Source of the DNA: Adineta ricciae
Taxonomy: Eukaryota; Rotifera; Eurotatoria; Adinetida; Adinetidae
Length of the DNA stretch: 64,000 bases
Direction of reading: 5' to 3'
Assembly: GCA_905250025.1 (NCBI GenBank)
Contig: CAJNOJ010000252.1
Span: 62,001 to 126,000 of the forward strand
Translations under genes and position numbers: made by a program
Shown: positions 52,037-63,721 of the stretch, in pieces
How the letters are laid out: each line of letters begins with the position of its first letter
Numbering within the stretch: the first letter of the stretch is position 1
The notes under the pieces: generated by a model
The model's database searches: none
What the model saw: only the letters and a program-made list of their open reading frames with translations
What the model was told of the DNA's origin: nothing

Positions 52037-53694
52037 ATTTGGATGAAGTGATGAATATTCTTCTAAAGAAATAGACTTTTATTCATCCGGAAATCGCCAT
52101 TTAAAATTCAATTATTATTTAAGAGATAAAAGACTTACTTGTCACAAACGCATGGATAGATTTTTATCAAAGAGATAAAAAGAAACGTTCGGATTTAGCA
52201 TGCAAATGCAAAGTAACCATAGCGTTTCTAATTCGATATATTTATGGGGAAAAAACGCGCTACAATTGATTTGTCAAACGAAATCTGTATCAGAATCACT
52301 TTTAGTCATTGGAAAAAAAAGTATCACGCTTGTTAATGTCTCATATCATCAAGCAAGATGCTTTTATTATTCTAAAGAGCATTTCCATCACTTGCGAAAA
52401 AGTCAGGGATATTGCTTTGTATTGATCGATTCAAATTTTTCGAGCTGTAATCATTTATAGTCACTGTAAATTTTCAAGGTCGTAATTATTGATTTCGGTT
52501 CCAGTTATTCTTAAAATCTATGAAAAGTAAATAGTTGCTCTTTTTTTCTCTATAGAGAAATAAAACGACAATATAAATCCTTTTCCATTATTCTGATGTA
52601 AGATTTGCGGTGAACCACGTATATAATATAGGCGAAGCAACAGTTCTATCAGTGACTGATCCTGTTTTGATATAATGGATGGAAGAAGTTCGAGTAAATT
52701 TCGTGTAGCAATTGTTTTCAAGTCTAGTCAAGCAGATGCAACTGACACGGTAGGTTAATTTGTGCAAGAGAAAATAATTTAATTCAGCACTTAATAGATA
52801 TAAATTTCGCACGCTAGCAGTAGATTTAGGAGTCGATTGTCGATTGGAACAAGAGTTACATGATGTTATAAACGTCGTCATCACATCATAAGATATCTAC
52901 GAGTATTTATTTCTCATTTTCTGTAGCGGGCATTGGTACGGAAGTTTCTATCGCTTTTCCTATATCTGATGACCGAAGTGTCGTACCAAATCATGTGTTT
53001 CATTTCCATAGTTCTGGAAAACATCATTTTTCAAAAATAGAATTATTCCTGTTAGCCTGCTGTATATTATATGATGATTAGAACCAGCTTTTTACAGAAA
53101 ATATAATTCGGACAAATTTCGTGGGAATCCTCTTTTACCTGTTTGCACTACAAACGACTCTAACATCCTATTTTGTAGGATTTCTTTTTATTGCGAAGCA
53201 TTACACAGACAAAAGGAGTTCGGTACACTTTGCCAAAAAATTTCAAAACATAAGTTTCCTTTTATAACCAAATTCTGGGAGTACCCGGTGCAACAGCGAC
53301 TTTTGACCCGATTCTGACGTCGAATGTTATTGCCGTATCGTCAAACATAGCAAAGTTGAACGACATTCGCGATGATACAAAAACAATTATTGAAAATTTA
53401 AAGTTACTTTTTTCTCAGAATCCTCACGATGAAATCGTTTATTGCAATACTAATTCAAACGAAATATCATGATTTCTTGAGTGTACGAATTTGCAAAAAT
53501 AAACTGTGCCATCTCACCTTAAAATTGTACTCCGCACATGTTAAACTTATTAGCTACGGATCTGGTTATAAACTGCAAATAACACTCATTTTGTGGAGCA
53601 AAGTGAAAAAATTTTATTTTTGAGAACTAATCACGACTTCTTACAAGACACAAGGATGTGGGTCGTATAGTACCTTCACTCTTCTCTTTAACAT
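52037..53694. other. Intergenic, nothing recognised
   Basis: About 1.6 kb. Frames at 52200-52460 (plus) and 52518-52884 (minus) are not assignable; the latter has a few Cys and may be a further remnant of the secreted/membrane family, but too little is left. No repeat noticed. Confidence 0.45.
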
Positions 53695-55146
53695 TCATAT
53701 TTTCCATGCTTTGATCGTTCCATCATAAGATGCACTTAACAATTTCCCATCGTTGGTTAGCTCTAAAGCTTGTACGAAATTGTCATGCTGAAATTCTTGA
53801 ACGCAAATTCCACTTTGAATATTCCAAATTTTCACTTTGTTGTCTTCTCCTCCACTTGCGAGAAGCGTTTCGTTCACTTTCAAAATTGTTCGCACGATTC
53901 CATTATGTCCGTCAAGTTTTCTTGTTCGTATCTCATTGAAATCGCTTGATAATTCCCGAAGCATAATTTCACCTTGAAAATTGCCACTTACAAGTGTATT
54001 TGTCACTTGATCGTACATCAAACAAATTACCGAACAGTGATCGTAGAATGTTCTTATACATTTGTCATTTTTATAATCCCAGATCTTAATTGTTTGATCT
54101 TCGGAACACGAAGCAAGACAATCATCGTGAAGTTTGACAACTTGCCAAACCCAATTCGTATGCTCAATTAATTCGTGTTGGATTTGCCCGTTCAGATTAA
54201 CTATTTTAATCGAATTATCAGCTGCACTGGACGCAAAGAAATCTTTTGTAACTTTACAGATCGATAAGACAGTTGCTGAATGAACACTAAATGAATTTAT
54301 CAATTCAAACATCTGATTGTCATTTCGTTTCCAAATCTTCATTTGTTTATCTCTTGAACCTGATATAAAAGTTCTTTCATTCATTTTCTCCATACATAAT
54401 ATCGAATTCTGATGCCCTCTTAGCGTTTGACGACTATCTCCATTCATATTCCAAACATGAATTGTTTTATCTCGACCAGCACTTAACAAAGTATCATTAT
54501 CAAACACCAATATTTTCCAAATATAACCCAAATGTCCACTGAATGGCTCTTTCGAGCTTTCCTCCAATTCTTTTGTATATAAAATATCACTTCGCAAGAC
54601 AAATTTCTCTCCATTCGTAACTTCTTCTCCTTCATGCCATAAATTATGATCAAATATCATCACATCACCTTGTTGAGGAACATAACTTGCCCATATTTCA
54701 GTTGAATCCTTTGTTTTATAGAACAATGTCCGACCGCCTTCGAATTCCTCGGCATTGTTCAGATAAATCATAAACGTTAGTTTTGATTGTTTCGTCGTTG
54801 AAACATAATGAATTCCATCCAGATGTCGATGAAAGTATTGATTTGCATTGTATTTACAGAATCTGAGACGAGTATTTAATTCCGCTAAAGTCCAGTTTTC
54901 GATGTGATCGGGTAGATGAGATTTGATTTTGTCAAACAAATATGCAGATAAATGTGAATCATCGATGACTAATCGATCGTTGTTGCGATAATATGTTGGA
55001 TAGTTGGATATCGCTTTTTGGAAAGAAGCTTTTCTTTCAGCATTCAATAAATTGTCGCATTCTTCTTTTGTGAATAATGAACATACCAAAAAGCAGATTA
55101 AATCTGTATCTGGTAGTAGATTTCGAATTGTAATATTCGAAGACAT
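53695..55146 (-). CDS. 2OG-Fe(II) oxygenase fused to WD40 propeller
   Basis: Single minus-strand exon, 483 residues from the ATG at 55146. Residues 1-193 form a prolyl-4-hydroxylase-like 2-oxoglutarate/Fe(II) oxygenase. The iron ligands H108-x-D110 are in FHRHLDG, the distal H171 is in NLWHEGEE, and R185 (2OG binding) is in KFVLRSD. Residues about 203-483 hold seven WD40 repeats (GHLGYIWKILVFDNDTLLSA, GRDKTIHVWN, GSRDKQMKIWK, SEDQTIKIWD, GGEDNKVKIWN, SYDGTIKAWKI). It is predicted to hydroxylate a protein held by the propeller; the target is unknown. The absence of introns in a long gene, in a region of intron-bearing genes, would fit horizontal origin but does not prove it. Confidence 0.92.
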   Translation of the reverse strand: MSSNITIRNLLPDTDLICFLVCSLFTKEECDNLLNAERKASFQKAISNYPTYYRNNDRLVIDDSHLSAYLFDKIKSHLPDHIENWTLAELNTRLRFCKYNANQYFHRHLDGIHYVSTTKQSKLTFMIYLNNAEEFEGGRTLFYKTKDSTEIWASYVPQQGDVMIFDHNLWHEGEEVTNGEKFVLRSDILYTKELEESSKEPFSGHLGYIWKILVFDNDTLLSAGRDKTIHVWNMNGDSRQTLRGHQNSILCMEKMNERTFISGSRDKQMKIWKRNDNQMFELINSFSVHSATVLSICKVTKDFFASSAADNSIKIVNLNGQIQHELIEHTNWVWQVVKLHDDCLASCSEDQTIKIWDYKNDKCIRTFYDHCSVICLMYDQVTNTLVSGNFQGEIMLRELSSDFNEIRTRKLDGHNGIVRTILKVNETLLASGGEDNKVKIWNIQSGICVQEFQHDNFVQALELTNDGKLLSASYDGTIKAWKI

Positions 55147-56944
55147 TGCAGTCCAGTAAAACAATTTAATCTAAAATAACGACAATCGCGCATTTATTAA
55201 AATGAAATATATATCACGAATATAGTGCACAAAGTAGACTCAACCGTTTTTAATGTGATGATTGAAAAGCACTCGTATCTATACATTTTTATTTGAGTGA
55301 GAAGAAAAAAAATATTCGTATATGTACTATTACTGTTAGTAATTATAAACCACGTATACACATGAGTCAGTAGAGAGGACCGATCTAAATTTTCACCATC
55401 GTTTTGCTATTCTACGTCATTATTTACTTGACAAAAACGTTTGCCTAGTGATGAATTTAACAAGACTAGCGACCACTTTATGATTTTTCTTGTTAAAATG
55501 TATTGCTGCATGTTGTGAAATAACAACCATCGCACAACGAGAAAGAAAAAACACAGGTGCCTATATAGAAAGACGGTATTTCACTCGAATGGTTGCTTCG
55601 GATAGGGCTAGACTTCATGGGTAATTATACATCAGGATGATGTGTTCAGGTCGGATTGTATATTGTTAGTCGACACTGGATCGGTCCTAGACGATATGGG
55701 ATTTTACCGCATTAGCAAAGATTAAACGAACTCATGATCAAATTTGATGAAGATGAATAATCAAAAGTATGTCTCTAATCAAGACACATTGATAATAGGA
55801 TAAAAGTAGCTATTCTTTTCCTGAAAAGGGACACTATTTCGAACCTATATATGACTGTTCGCTGAATATGATTTACGCAATTCATACTTCAAGCCTGATT
55901 GAGTATCTGTCGACGAATGACATAACTACCATGTCATTCATTCTCAAGTTAAGAGTGGTGTGACTCAAATTCGTTTACCAACATATCTTACATTTGTTTG
56001 ACATTGGGATTTTATTCGAAGTATGGTTCAAGGAAATGGAATCAGGTCGTCTATCCAATCAAATTGATATTTTCAAACGTTGTGAAAGGAAGAATTGACT
56101 TCACTATGGACTAAACCAAGTGTATATGAAACTGAAAAGAGTTATTCTTGTGGAACTAATTCTATGTGTAGTTCACCAGTTATGATTGAAAATACAGTAA
56201 TACCTGAATTTCGAGTTAGTTGTTATATAATTTATCCTTTTTCTACAATCAACTTTCGAGTGTCTTTATCTTATTGCCTATATTGAAACCGTAGCATTGA
56301 AAATTGGACCATTTTTATTTCGACGTCTACGACATAGGATCAATCCTCTTCAATTGGCATCCCAATAAATGTATAACGACTTCAAATTGGTTTTAACACT
56401 TGATGTTGTGTTTGCGCTATACTATATAAAATAAATATTTGCCTGATAGAAATGCAATCTCGAAGATGCGATCTGAAATTGATAACCACCTATCTATATT
56501 CTCATGGGTACTTGATTATATTTCTGTGGATAGAGGAAGAGCATTGTTTCGATTAGATTCGAGATCTTTATGTTTCTGAATGTTACTTGCAATTTCACAG
56601 AATGCGAAGAAAGACAATTACATTCATTTGTGGGCGAAAGAATGTATCCAGATTAAAAATCAAGAATGGCGGATTAGAGTGAAGAAAAAATGAGTGAATA
56701 TGGTATTGATTTTTACATTTACACTGCCGTTTTGTTGGATCAACTTGCCGAGCAGGTGTAATATAATGATTGCTTTCAATGTGTGGAAGATAAGTCAAAA
56801 TCAAATGTCGTTTATCAGGCATGCGAGAAACCAGATCTGGTGTTTTTCATAGTATTAAATGCCATTGCATATAAATATCAAGTGAATACTGAATTTTCTA
56901 CTCATTTCTACCAAAAACAGATTTTGGATTCAAATATAACAAAC
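55147..56944. other. Intergenic with one family fragment
   Basis: About 1.8 kb. At about 56095-56213 (plus) a short frame reads SLWTKPSVYETEKSYSCGTN then SMCSSPVMIENTVIPEF, followed by a GT. This resembles the middle region of the membrane-protein family seen at 23-25 kb and 48 kb, so it is a further probable fragment. The rest shows nothing recognisable. Confidence 0.4.
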
Positions 56945-58139
56945 ATGCTGACAAAGCATACTAGTTCGGCCATCTTTTTCGTCTTTTTGTCATTGTTCGT
57001 ACGTTTCAGTCAGCAAAATCTCAGCAAGAAGGCATTACTAGATGGTCTCGGTGATAACCTCAATTTCTGTCAGCTTACTTCTCCACCCTACACATCTGTT
57101 CCTGGCGGTGATGCTGGACTCTGCCATTGTAGTGGTGCTGCACCTGCATCTGTCCATACTATTACTTACCATGAGATTAGTGTTCATCAACTCGTTCTAT
57201 GCATGTGTCCTAATGCAGTTATGAGTGCTCCATATATGATCGAAATGATGGGTCGCGTACCCTATGCCATTCGCCGATACAATAAAGCAATGATATCAGC
57301 CACATCACGAACCTGTGGTGGTGCTGGTTCCAGTGGCGATGTTTCTTTCTATTGTGAACCGAATATGCACGTTTCCGTGTTTATCCATGAATCCGCACAC
57401 TCCTTAGATCGTGGCACATCAGGAACATCCGAATGGCGTAATGCCGTCCGACAAGACTCGTGTGTACCTGATCCGTATGCGAACTCGAACTTTGCTGATA
57501 ATTTTGCCCAGGTCGTTGTTCTCTGGACCCATTTGGTTGCAGAAAGATTGCACCCAACTCTAGGAGGAAGTCAATTCAGTTGTATGAAAAATCAAATACA
57601 GCAGATAAGCAAAGCATTGCCAGCATACCGCATTCAAGGTGTGTCTGGAGACTCTCTCTTGACATTACGCATAATCAAAGAATTTAATTTTCTCTTCTTC
57701 AGCTCCACGAAGTAGTCTGCCAGCTGGCCAACAGCTGCAACAATGGGAAGCTTTAACGTCTTCAAATGGTGCCTACCGTCTAGTCATGCAAGATGATGGA
57801 AATCTCGTACTGTATGTTTCAGACAAGTGTATACCCGCCAATGCCATCTGGTACACGGGTTCATTCAGCAATGGTCCCCATCGTTTTCAAATACAGACTA
57901 ATGGTAACCTAGTGGCCTACAATGGTAAAAACCAAGCTATATGGAATTCAAACTCACCTCGACAGGTAAAAATAAGTAAAAGTTTTTTGTCTACCATCCT
58001 GATGTTTCCTTCTTTCATTAAGAATGTTGAACGTGGCCATTTAGTAATGCAAAATGACGGCAACTTAGTTCTCCATGACAATAATCATCGAGCCGTTTGG
58101 GCTTCGAATACTTGCTGTTTCATTGCTCCCCGCGCATAA
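56945..58139 (+). CDS. Secreted HExxH metalloprotease-like protein with B-lectin domain
   Basis: Three exons, 56945-57638, 57703-57965 and 58023-58139, with introns of 64 and 57 nt; the model closes at 357 residues. A signal peptide (AIFFVFLSLFVRFSQQ) is followed by a Cys-containing domain with H148-E-S-A-H152 (SVFIHESAHSLDRG), the zinc-peptidase HExxH motif, and a possible third-ligand region downstream (NSNFADNFAQ). From about residue 245, bulb-type mannose-binding lectin repeats follow: MQDDGNLVLY (perfect QxDxNxVxY), IQTNGNLVAY and MQNDGNLVLH (each with one changed site). A secreted protease targeted to mannose-rich surfaces is inference. A 3' fragment of a near-identical gene lies at 19982-20322. 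Confidence 0.88.
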
Positions 58140-58709
58140 GTCTTCATTTTATTAGCATCAACCATGAAATAAATCGGTTGGGGATGCGAATACTGTCGTT
58201 TTAAGGAGTAATTAGTCTTTATGGATCTAGTCGAGGAGATGAGTATACTGAATCATACGAAGGTTTTATTTTCAGTTACACAAAAGGAAGAGCTGACGTT
58301 TTACTTGATCAACTTTTAGCTTGTTTGGATTAATCAAAATATTTAAAGTTTACGATTTAGATTGTGATATTGCTTCTCATTATATACAAAAATAAGCTCT
58401 TTTTTGTGTGACGTAAACACGTATGCAACCGAGAAAAATCATAAAGAAGTGATTTTTTTCCATAGTAAAGCAAAGATTTGCGTTTAATTGAAAGTGTTCG
58501 ACACAGGCCTGCCATAAATACCCCATTTGGTCTATTTTCCTTTGTATAAGATTGAAAGTCATATTTTCTTCGAAATCTACAAATTTATTGGTTTTGTCGA
58601 CATCTTCACTTATGTGAAGACATGAAGAGCCAATTACATTGACCTATTTAACGTCAACATACGATATCGTTATTCACAGCAATTAAGTTTCTTTTCCTTG
58701 ATTATCTGC
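58140..58709. other. Intergenic, nothing recognised
   Basis: 3' flank of the metalloprotease-lectin gene; the first ~80 bases match 20323-20398. No other gene seen before the duplicated block starts. Confidence 0.5.
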
Positions 58710-58779
58710 CAAAATTGTGCACCTTATCGGTGCACCTCATTCTATACCTGAGCAGATACCAGTCCTGAATAGAACTAAC

Positions 58780-60210
58780 TTTAAAGAGTATCGAATAGGA
58801 AACAATCTAAAATTACAATCGTGCGTAATGTATTTACACCTCGCATCGTCACCCTCAGCGGCAGTTGATAAGTCGTAGCAAAGATTCTATAGAATTGTGA
58901 TGGGACAACATACACGATAAATATTGTTACCGATGGGATAAATGAAACGAAATAGCCTGTCACGTATAAACTTGAATTATGAGATGTTTTCACACATTCG
59001 GACATGAATGAAATAATCAAGCGAGGTATGGACAAAATAACCAGAGTTATTGAACTAATGATAAGATGTTTATGTTCTTCGAGTTGTTGCTCGTTGACGA
59101 GCACTACGAAAGATAATAAATACAGCAGGGAACAGGTTCGCACAGAATGGACCAAGAAAATGAAAGAGCGAAATAAATACATTATATCTGTGAAATGCAG
59201 GAGGATAATGAGGCATACACCATACGCGTTGTTCATGTTTATCGTCGTATAATACGCGATACAACGGTTCGTGAATCATAGATATCGTAATAATTAATGG
59301 CAAAAAGATTATCAGGATTCGTGCAGTACGTTTGCTTCTTGAAATAAACGCCTTTATACACAATAACCAATCTTTCAAGCGCTACACAAGCATTAAACCA
59401 ATTATCCGTATATAAGAACACTTTCAAAATGAATTCCAATAATCGACTAATTGTTGGATTCACTTGAGTTAAAATAAGAAACCAGAACTTGGCTGTAAAC
59501 ATGGCTATTGTCAGAAGAGATGTAATATATGATGCCAGGAGATACATTCCACATCCAACTTCTCTTGATTCACGAACACGGAATGTCAAAATACACAAAA
59601 TACTTGTTGCATTTGGCCGTATATCATAACGTAAAATATCATCAAGTGTCAGTTCAATACCATTTGCATAAAACTGGCAACGATCACCAAAGAAACAATC
59701 CGTACAATTGCAAAACGTTGCCAATGGACACATCGAACCATCACTTAAACATTGTGCTCCATTCAAACAATACGTCGTATGTTGACACACTGGGAGAACG
59801 TGCTGAAATTTGAAACAATTAGCATGTGTCGTTCAAGAGTGCATAGACACATGTACGAATCATCAACGAAACACGTTAAATGAAGATGAACTTGACATAT
59901 ACGATGATAATATTTGACTCGCTGAATTGGAGGTAAATGCCTCAATCGAGAATTCAGAAATTCGTTCACTTGGGAGCACGAACAATTGAACTACTAATAG
60001 AAACATTAATAGCATGGGACGTATTAAGAGAAGGAAAGTAATAATTATCATCAATTCTCACGAAAACCAATTGAAAAGTATTGTGAGTATATATGGTTAC
60101 AGTATGTTGAAATATCTTAAGCTTTTGTGAGATCATATAGAGTTTGGTTTGATCAAAACTGTTTGGAGAATGTAAAGCTTGAATACAACTTTCCTCATCC
60201 TCAGTCACAC
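58780..60210 (-). pseudogene. EGF-like 7TM receptor, decayed copy 2
   Basis: Homologue of 28985-30545. The EGF-like part (about 59970-59640) is followed by RYDIRPNA, which copy 1 lacks, but the region containing most of TM1 (about 80 bases in copy 1) is missing. Further lesions are an eight-base deletion near 59335, a 41-base deletion near 59085 (flanked by TGTTGC in copy 1), and a small deletion near 59975. Helices 6-7 are readable to the end (HKHLIISSITLVILSIPRLI, GYFVSFIPSVTIFIVYVV), without the TAG of copy 1. Neither copy can encode a full receptor. Confidence 0.85.
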
Positions 60211-60633
60211 CCTACCTCGAAAAACATATGCAAGTAACATAATGAACACTTTATTTTACTAATGCAAAGTATAATATCTACATGAAACCTATCACAAATA
60301 TACTTTTATTCACTTTAAATTTATCACGTCTCCGGTGGAAGAACAAGAAAAGTTCATTTGTCTCAGAAATAATAATCCAGATGGTATTCTTCGGTAAAAC
60401 TGACGCTCAAACGATAAAATCTTATCGTGATATTTGTTTGAATTTTACGTCTCATTCATTGATCAATACTTAATTGAGAAGTAAAAAGTAGCAGCATGGA
60501 GATTCTTTCACATTCTCCGTATGAATCATTGTAATTGCGTAAGAACGACAGCAAATTATGCATTTTCTTCTATTTGCTCTATATAAAAGATGTTATTGCA
60601 CAAAGTGTAAGTCAATCGTATTGTGCGAAGAAT

Positions 60634-61406
60634 ATGGATTGGCTGGCTCATTACGAGGCCAATACAGAATTATATGTCGATGCACAGCGTCGATGGCCAA
60701 GTCGACGAAGTCGACCGGGCGGAAAATGGATCTTAGCATCTTTTGATGATGAATCAGTTATAGTTTACCAAGCTTATAATGATGATATTGCAAAATATGC
60801 ATGTGAAAATGGTCGCTTCGCTGGATGCCTAACTTATAACGAAAAACGGATGACTTGTGAGATTGAAGTACTTTTTTTGCTATGATTTCAATGATGTCAA
60901 GATTTGTTTTAGGGATTAAAACGAGTTTTCTATGGATGATGTATCGATCAAATTGGGCATCACGTCCAAATCAACAACATATTTTAGCTATTTGGCTGCG
61001 TCGTTCAGCATTTGATAGTTATCTTGCTCGATCTAATAATTCAGATACTGATGAGTTACCTTCGGATTCAGCTGTACGTCTAAAAGGCCGGGTTCGTTTA
61101 CAATGGGATCCTGATCATGATCCACAAGGTGAACCAACCATTGGTCGTCGAGCAATTCAATTAGGTTTAAGACAAGTGGAGAGCTTTCTCGATGGTCGTG
61201 ATATTGTTCGTATTGTTGATATTAGTTCATTCGTTCGAAATCAATATACGAACGCTGTTTTACCAAAACGACGCCGCGGTCATGATCATATTGATCAACT
61301 TCGTATTCCTGTTGTCAATATTTATGAACCTGAAGACGAACGAATTCGGCGACATATTCAATTAGATTCGATTGAAATGACAAACAACGATAATATTTTT
61401 GAATAA
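60634..61406 (+). CDS. DUF4291 protein, copy 2
   Basis: Exons 60634-60856 and 60913-61406 with a 56-nt intron (GTGAGA...TTTTAG); the model closes at 238 residues, the same length as copy 1. It differs from copy 1 by only a few residues, for example HDHID for HDQID, RDIVRI for RDIIRI, and near the C-terminus LDSIEMTNNDN for LDLVEMTNNVN. The intron sequence also differs by a few bases, including a one-base length change, as expected for neutral sites. Intact, with the RMTWIKTSFLWMMYRSNW motif restored by splicing. Role unknown. Confidence 0.9.
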
Positions 61407-62984
61407 AAATATGACGTGATACTTCACTTCGTTTATCAGTAGATTTATACATTTGATAAACGATCCCAGAATATCAATTGCCTTGATTCGAAGATGATAG
61501 TTCTTGTGACGCTTACAGCTACATTCCTGTTCCAAAGAATCGAAATACCATATATGAGAATTCGTACCATGAGTATAAATGTGTTTTAATATCAACTAGT
61601 TCGATTTTAAACTGAACTGAATTCAGATAAAGTGTTGATAGTATAGCCTGTAAAAAGTTCATTGCTGGCTGTGATATGATCATTGTTCTACACTTTCTAT
61701 TTTGAAGCTGCATCACCTATTTTATTGTGCCAACAAACAGTACGCTACAAAAAAATCAAATTTAAGAACTTTTAGAATGGTCGTAAAAAGAGTGCTGTGC
61801 GAATAATCTCGTTTGATACTAATGAGAGAGTGGTTTCACTTGTGAATCCTAGAGAAATGACAAGTTAGCAAGGCTGCAGGAAGATAAGGTATCCCTCACA
61901 TTGTTTTTGAATTATTATCGAATAGTATGACGGATTAAATCTAAAACATGTTCAAGTACGTGTGTTTTGAAATGGCAAAAGATGCTTTCCTCCAAATTAC
62001 TTCGTGTAACACTGATCAATCTGTGAATTTTCAGTTTTGTTCTCGCCAACCGATATTTGCCAGATACAGATGTCGTGCATCATCAATATAACCGGCTATT
62101 TAGTCATTCTATCAGTTTTTTATCCAATATAGGATTGATTATTTTCTTTACCGGCATACGAACACATATAAGTATTGACTCATTTCGTACGATGTGCGTC
62201 AACACAATCGGACGAAAAAGTATGACTTTTCTATTCACTTTTCATTTGTATTTCCTATCAAATCTCAGTAGGATATGACGTTAACAGCTGGTAAAGCATA
62301 CTGCGTTATATGTGACAAAGAATTCTAAAAACAGCACAAGAAGCCAGACATATGTTGTTTAAAAATTCTACCCGATATATTGTCGAACTTATAGAAACCG
62401 AACTGGTCAAGTTAACAGTACAACATACATGTAAAAGTCGAAGAGAGTAGTCGAGTATTAAAATTTCAATTCGAGTTTTAAATTGTTATCTAATTGGCTA
62501 TCAAATATTGACTAACAAAATGCTATTTATTAGCCAATTGATTATTCAGTATGAACCGTGAGCAAAGTCACCCTCAACCTCTAGATAATACATAATAATC
62601 AACTAGTTAATAATTCATAATCACGCAGTTATTAAATGATTAAGTAGTACTTAATAATTAGTTATCGATTACCTCGTAGTCAGTTGGATGATAGTTAATA
62701 ATCAATTAATTGCGAGGTTAAAAGTTGAAAACTCCGAAGATGTTTAATACTCGAATCGAGTTAATGATTTGTACACTACTCATACCATTATTGTAATAGA
62801 GCAAAACGAAACGATCCTCTTGCATAATTTTATCGAAAAACAGCACATATGAATTACTAGTACAATAATCGATGAATCAGTGTGTTTACGAAGGTAATAG
62901 AAAAACAATTACAATCCCGTTGAGTCAGATACAGATATTTGAAGAGATGGTCAGTGCTGTGTTGGAAGGTAACTGTATTTGATT
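61407..62984. other. Duplicated noncoding DNA
   Basis: Copy of 31923-33572 with scattered differences. It lacks about 56 bases present at about 33335-33390 (CGAAACG repeats). It contains CACCCTCA at 62569-62576 and the same AT-rich TTAATAAT tract (about 62590-62710). No gene recognised. Confidence 0.5.
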
Positions 62985-63631
62985 CTACCGAGAAACCTGC
63001 GTATTCACTGCTGTCGTTATGTTCCGATTGTAGTTGAGCCGATCTTTTTGACACAAAACAGCGGTCTCTGACATACCAAAGAACGGTAGGTGAATAGAGA
63101 TGAAAATATAATAAAACTAACCAGTATCAACTGAAGAGTCAGTGTTAGGCTCGTCCATAAGTTTAACAGCTGCTTCTACAACCTTAACTAATGACAGTTT
63201 TTCGGATTCTGTTTCTGGATTTAACAGATCGATACACATTCTACCTGGAAAAAGGAGCAAAAGATATAACAATAGACTTAAATATTTTCGATACCATTTT
63301 CTTCAATATTCGGATGGCGAAGTTGAATTCCCATGTATACTGTAGGTGGCAAAAAAGGGTATGCTTTCGCCAGTCGTATTTGTATCGGAAGCTTTTTTCC
63401 ATTGAAAGGCTCACTAGATGGATATATCCAACCATATATAACAACGAAAGCAGCTGGGTCACTGGATGCGTTATTGTTCTCACGTTCGTCCGTTGGAATG
63501 TTGTCACCTGCATCTTCTAAAGAACTACTTTGATGTTCGTATACTCTCCTGGACGTTTTATCAGATAACCCAGACCAATCTTTGAGTTCTTTGTAATCTT
63601 TGCGGATTTGATCAGAAACAGAGTCTGCCAT
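62985..63631 (-). CDS. Ubiquitin-conjugating E2-like protein, copy 2
   Basis: Exons 63631-63295, 63244-63122 and 63067-62985, with introns of 50 and 54 nt. Exon lengths are identical to copy 1 (337, 123, 83), so 180 residues. The candidate catalytic Cys is kept (NGRMCIDLL), as are the HPNI and YPFLPP motifs. The last exon is more divergent (ETAVLCQKDRLNYNRN). An acceptor (CAG at 63663-63661) precedes the ATG as in copy 1. Intact and presumably functional. Confidence 0.82.
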
Positions 63632-63721
63632 TGAACACAAAACTAAACGTAGTCAAATATCTGAAAAAAACTCCAAGACAAGCATATTCGAAATTATTGA
63701 TATAGGTAAGAATAAATCAGT

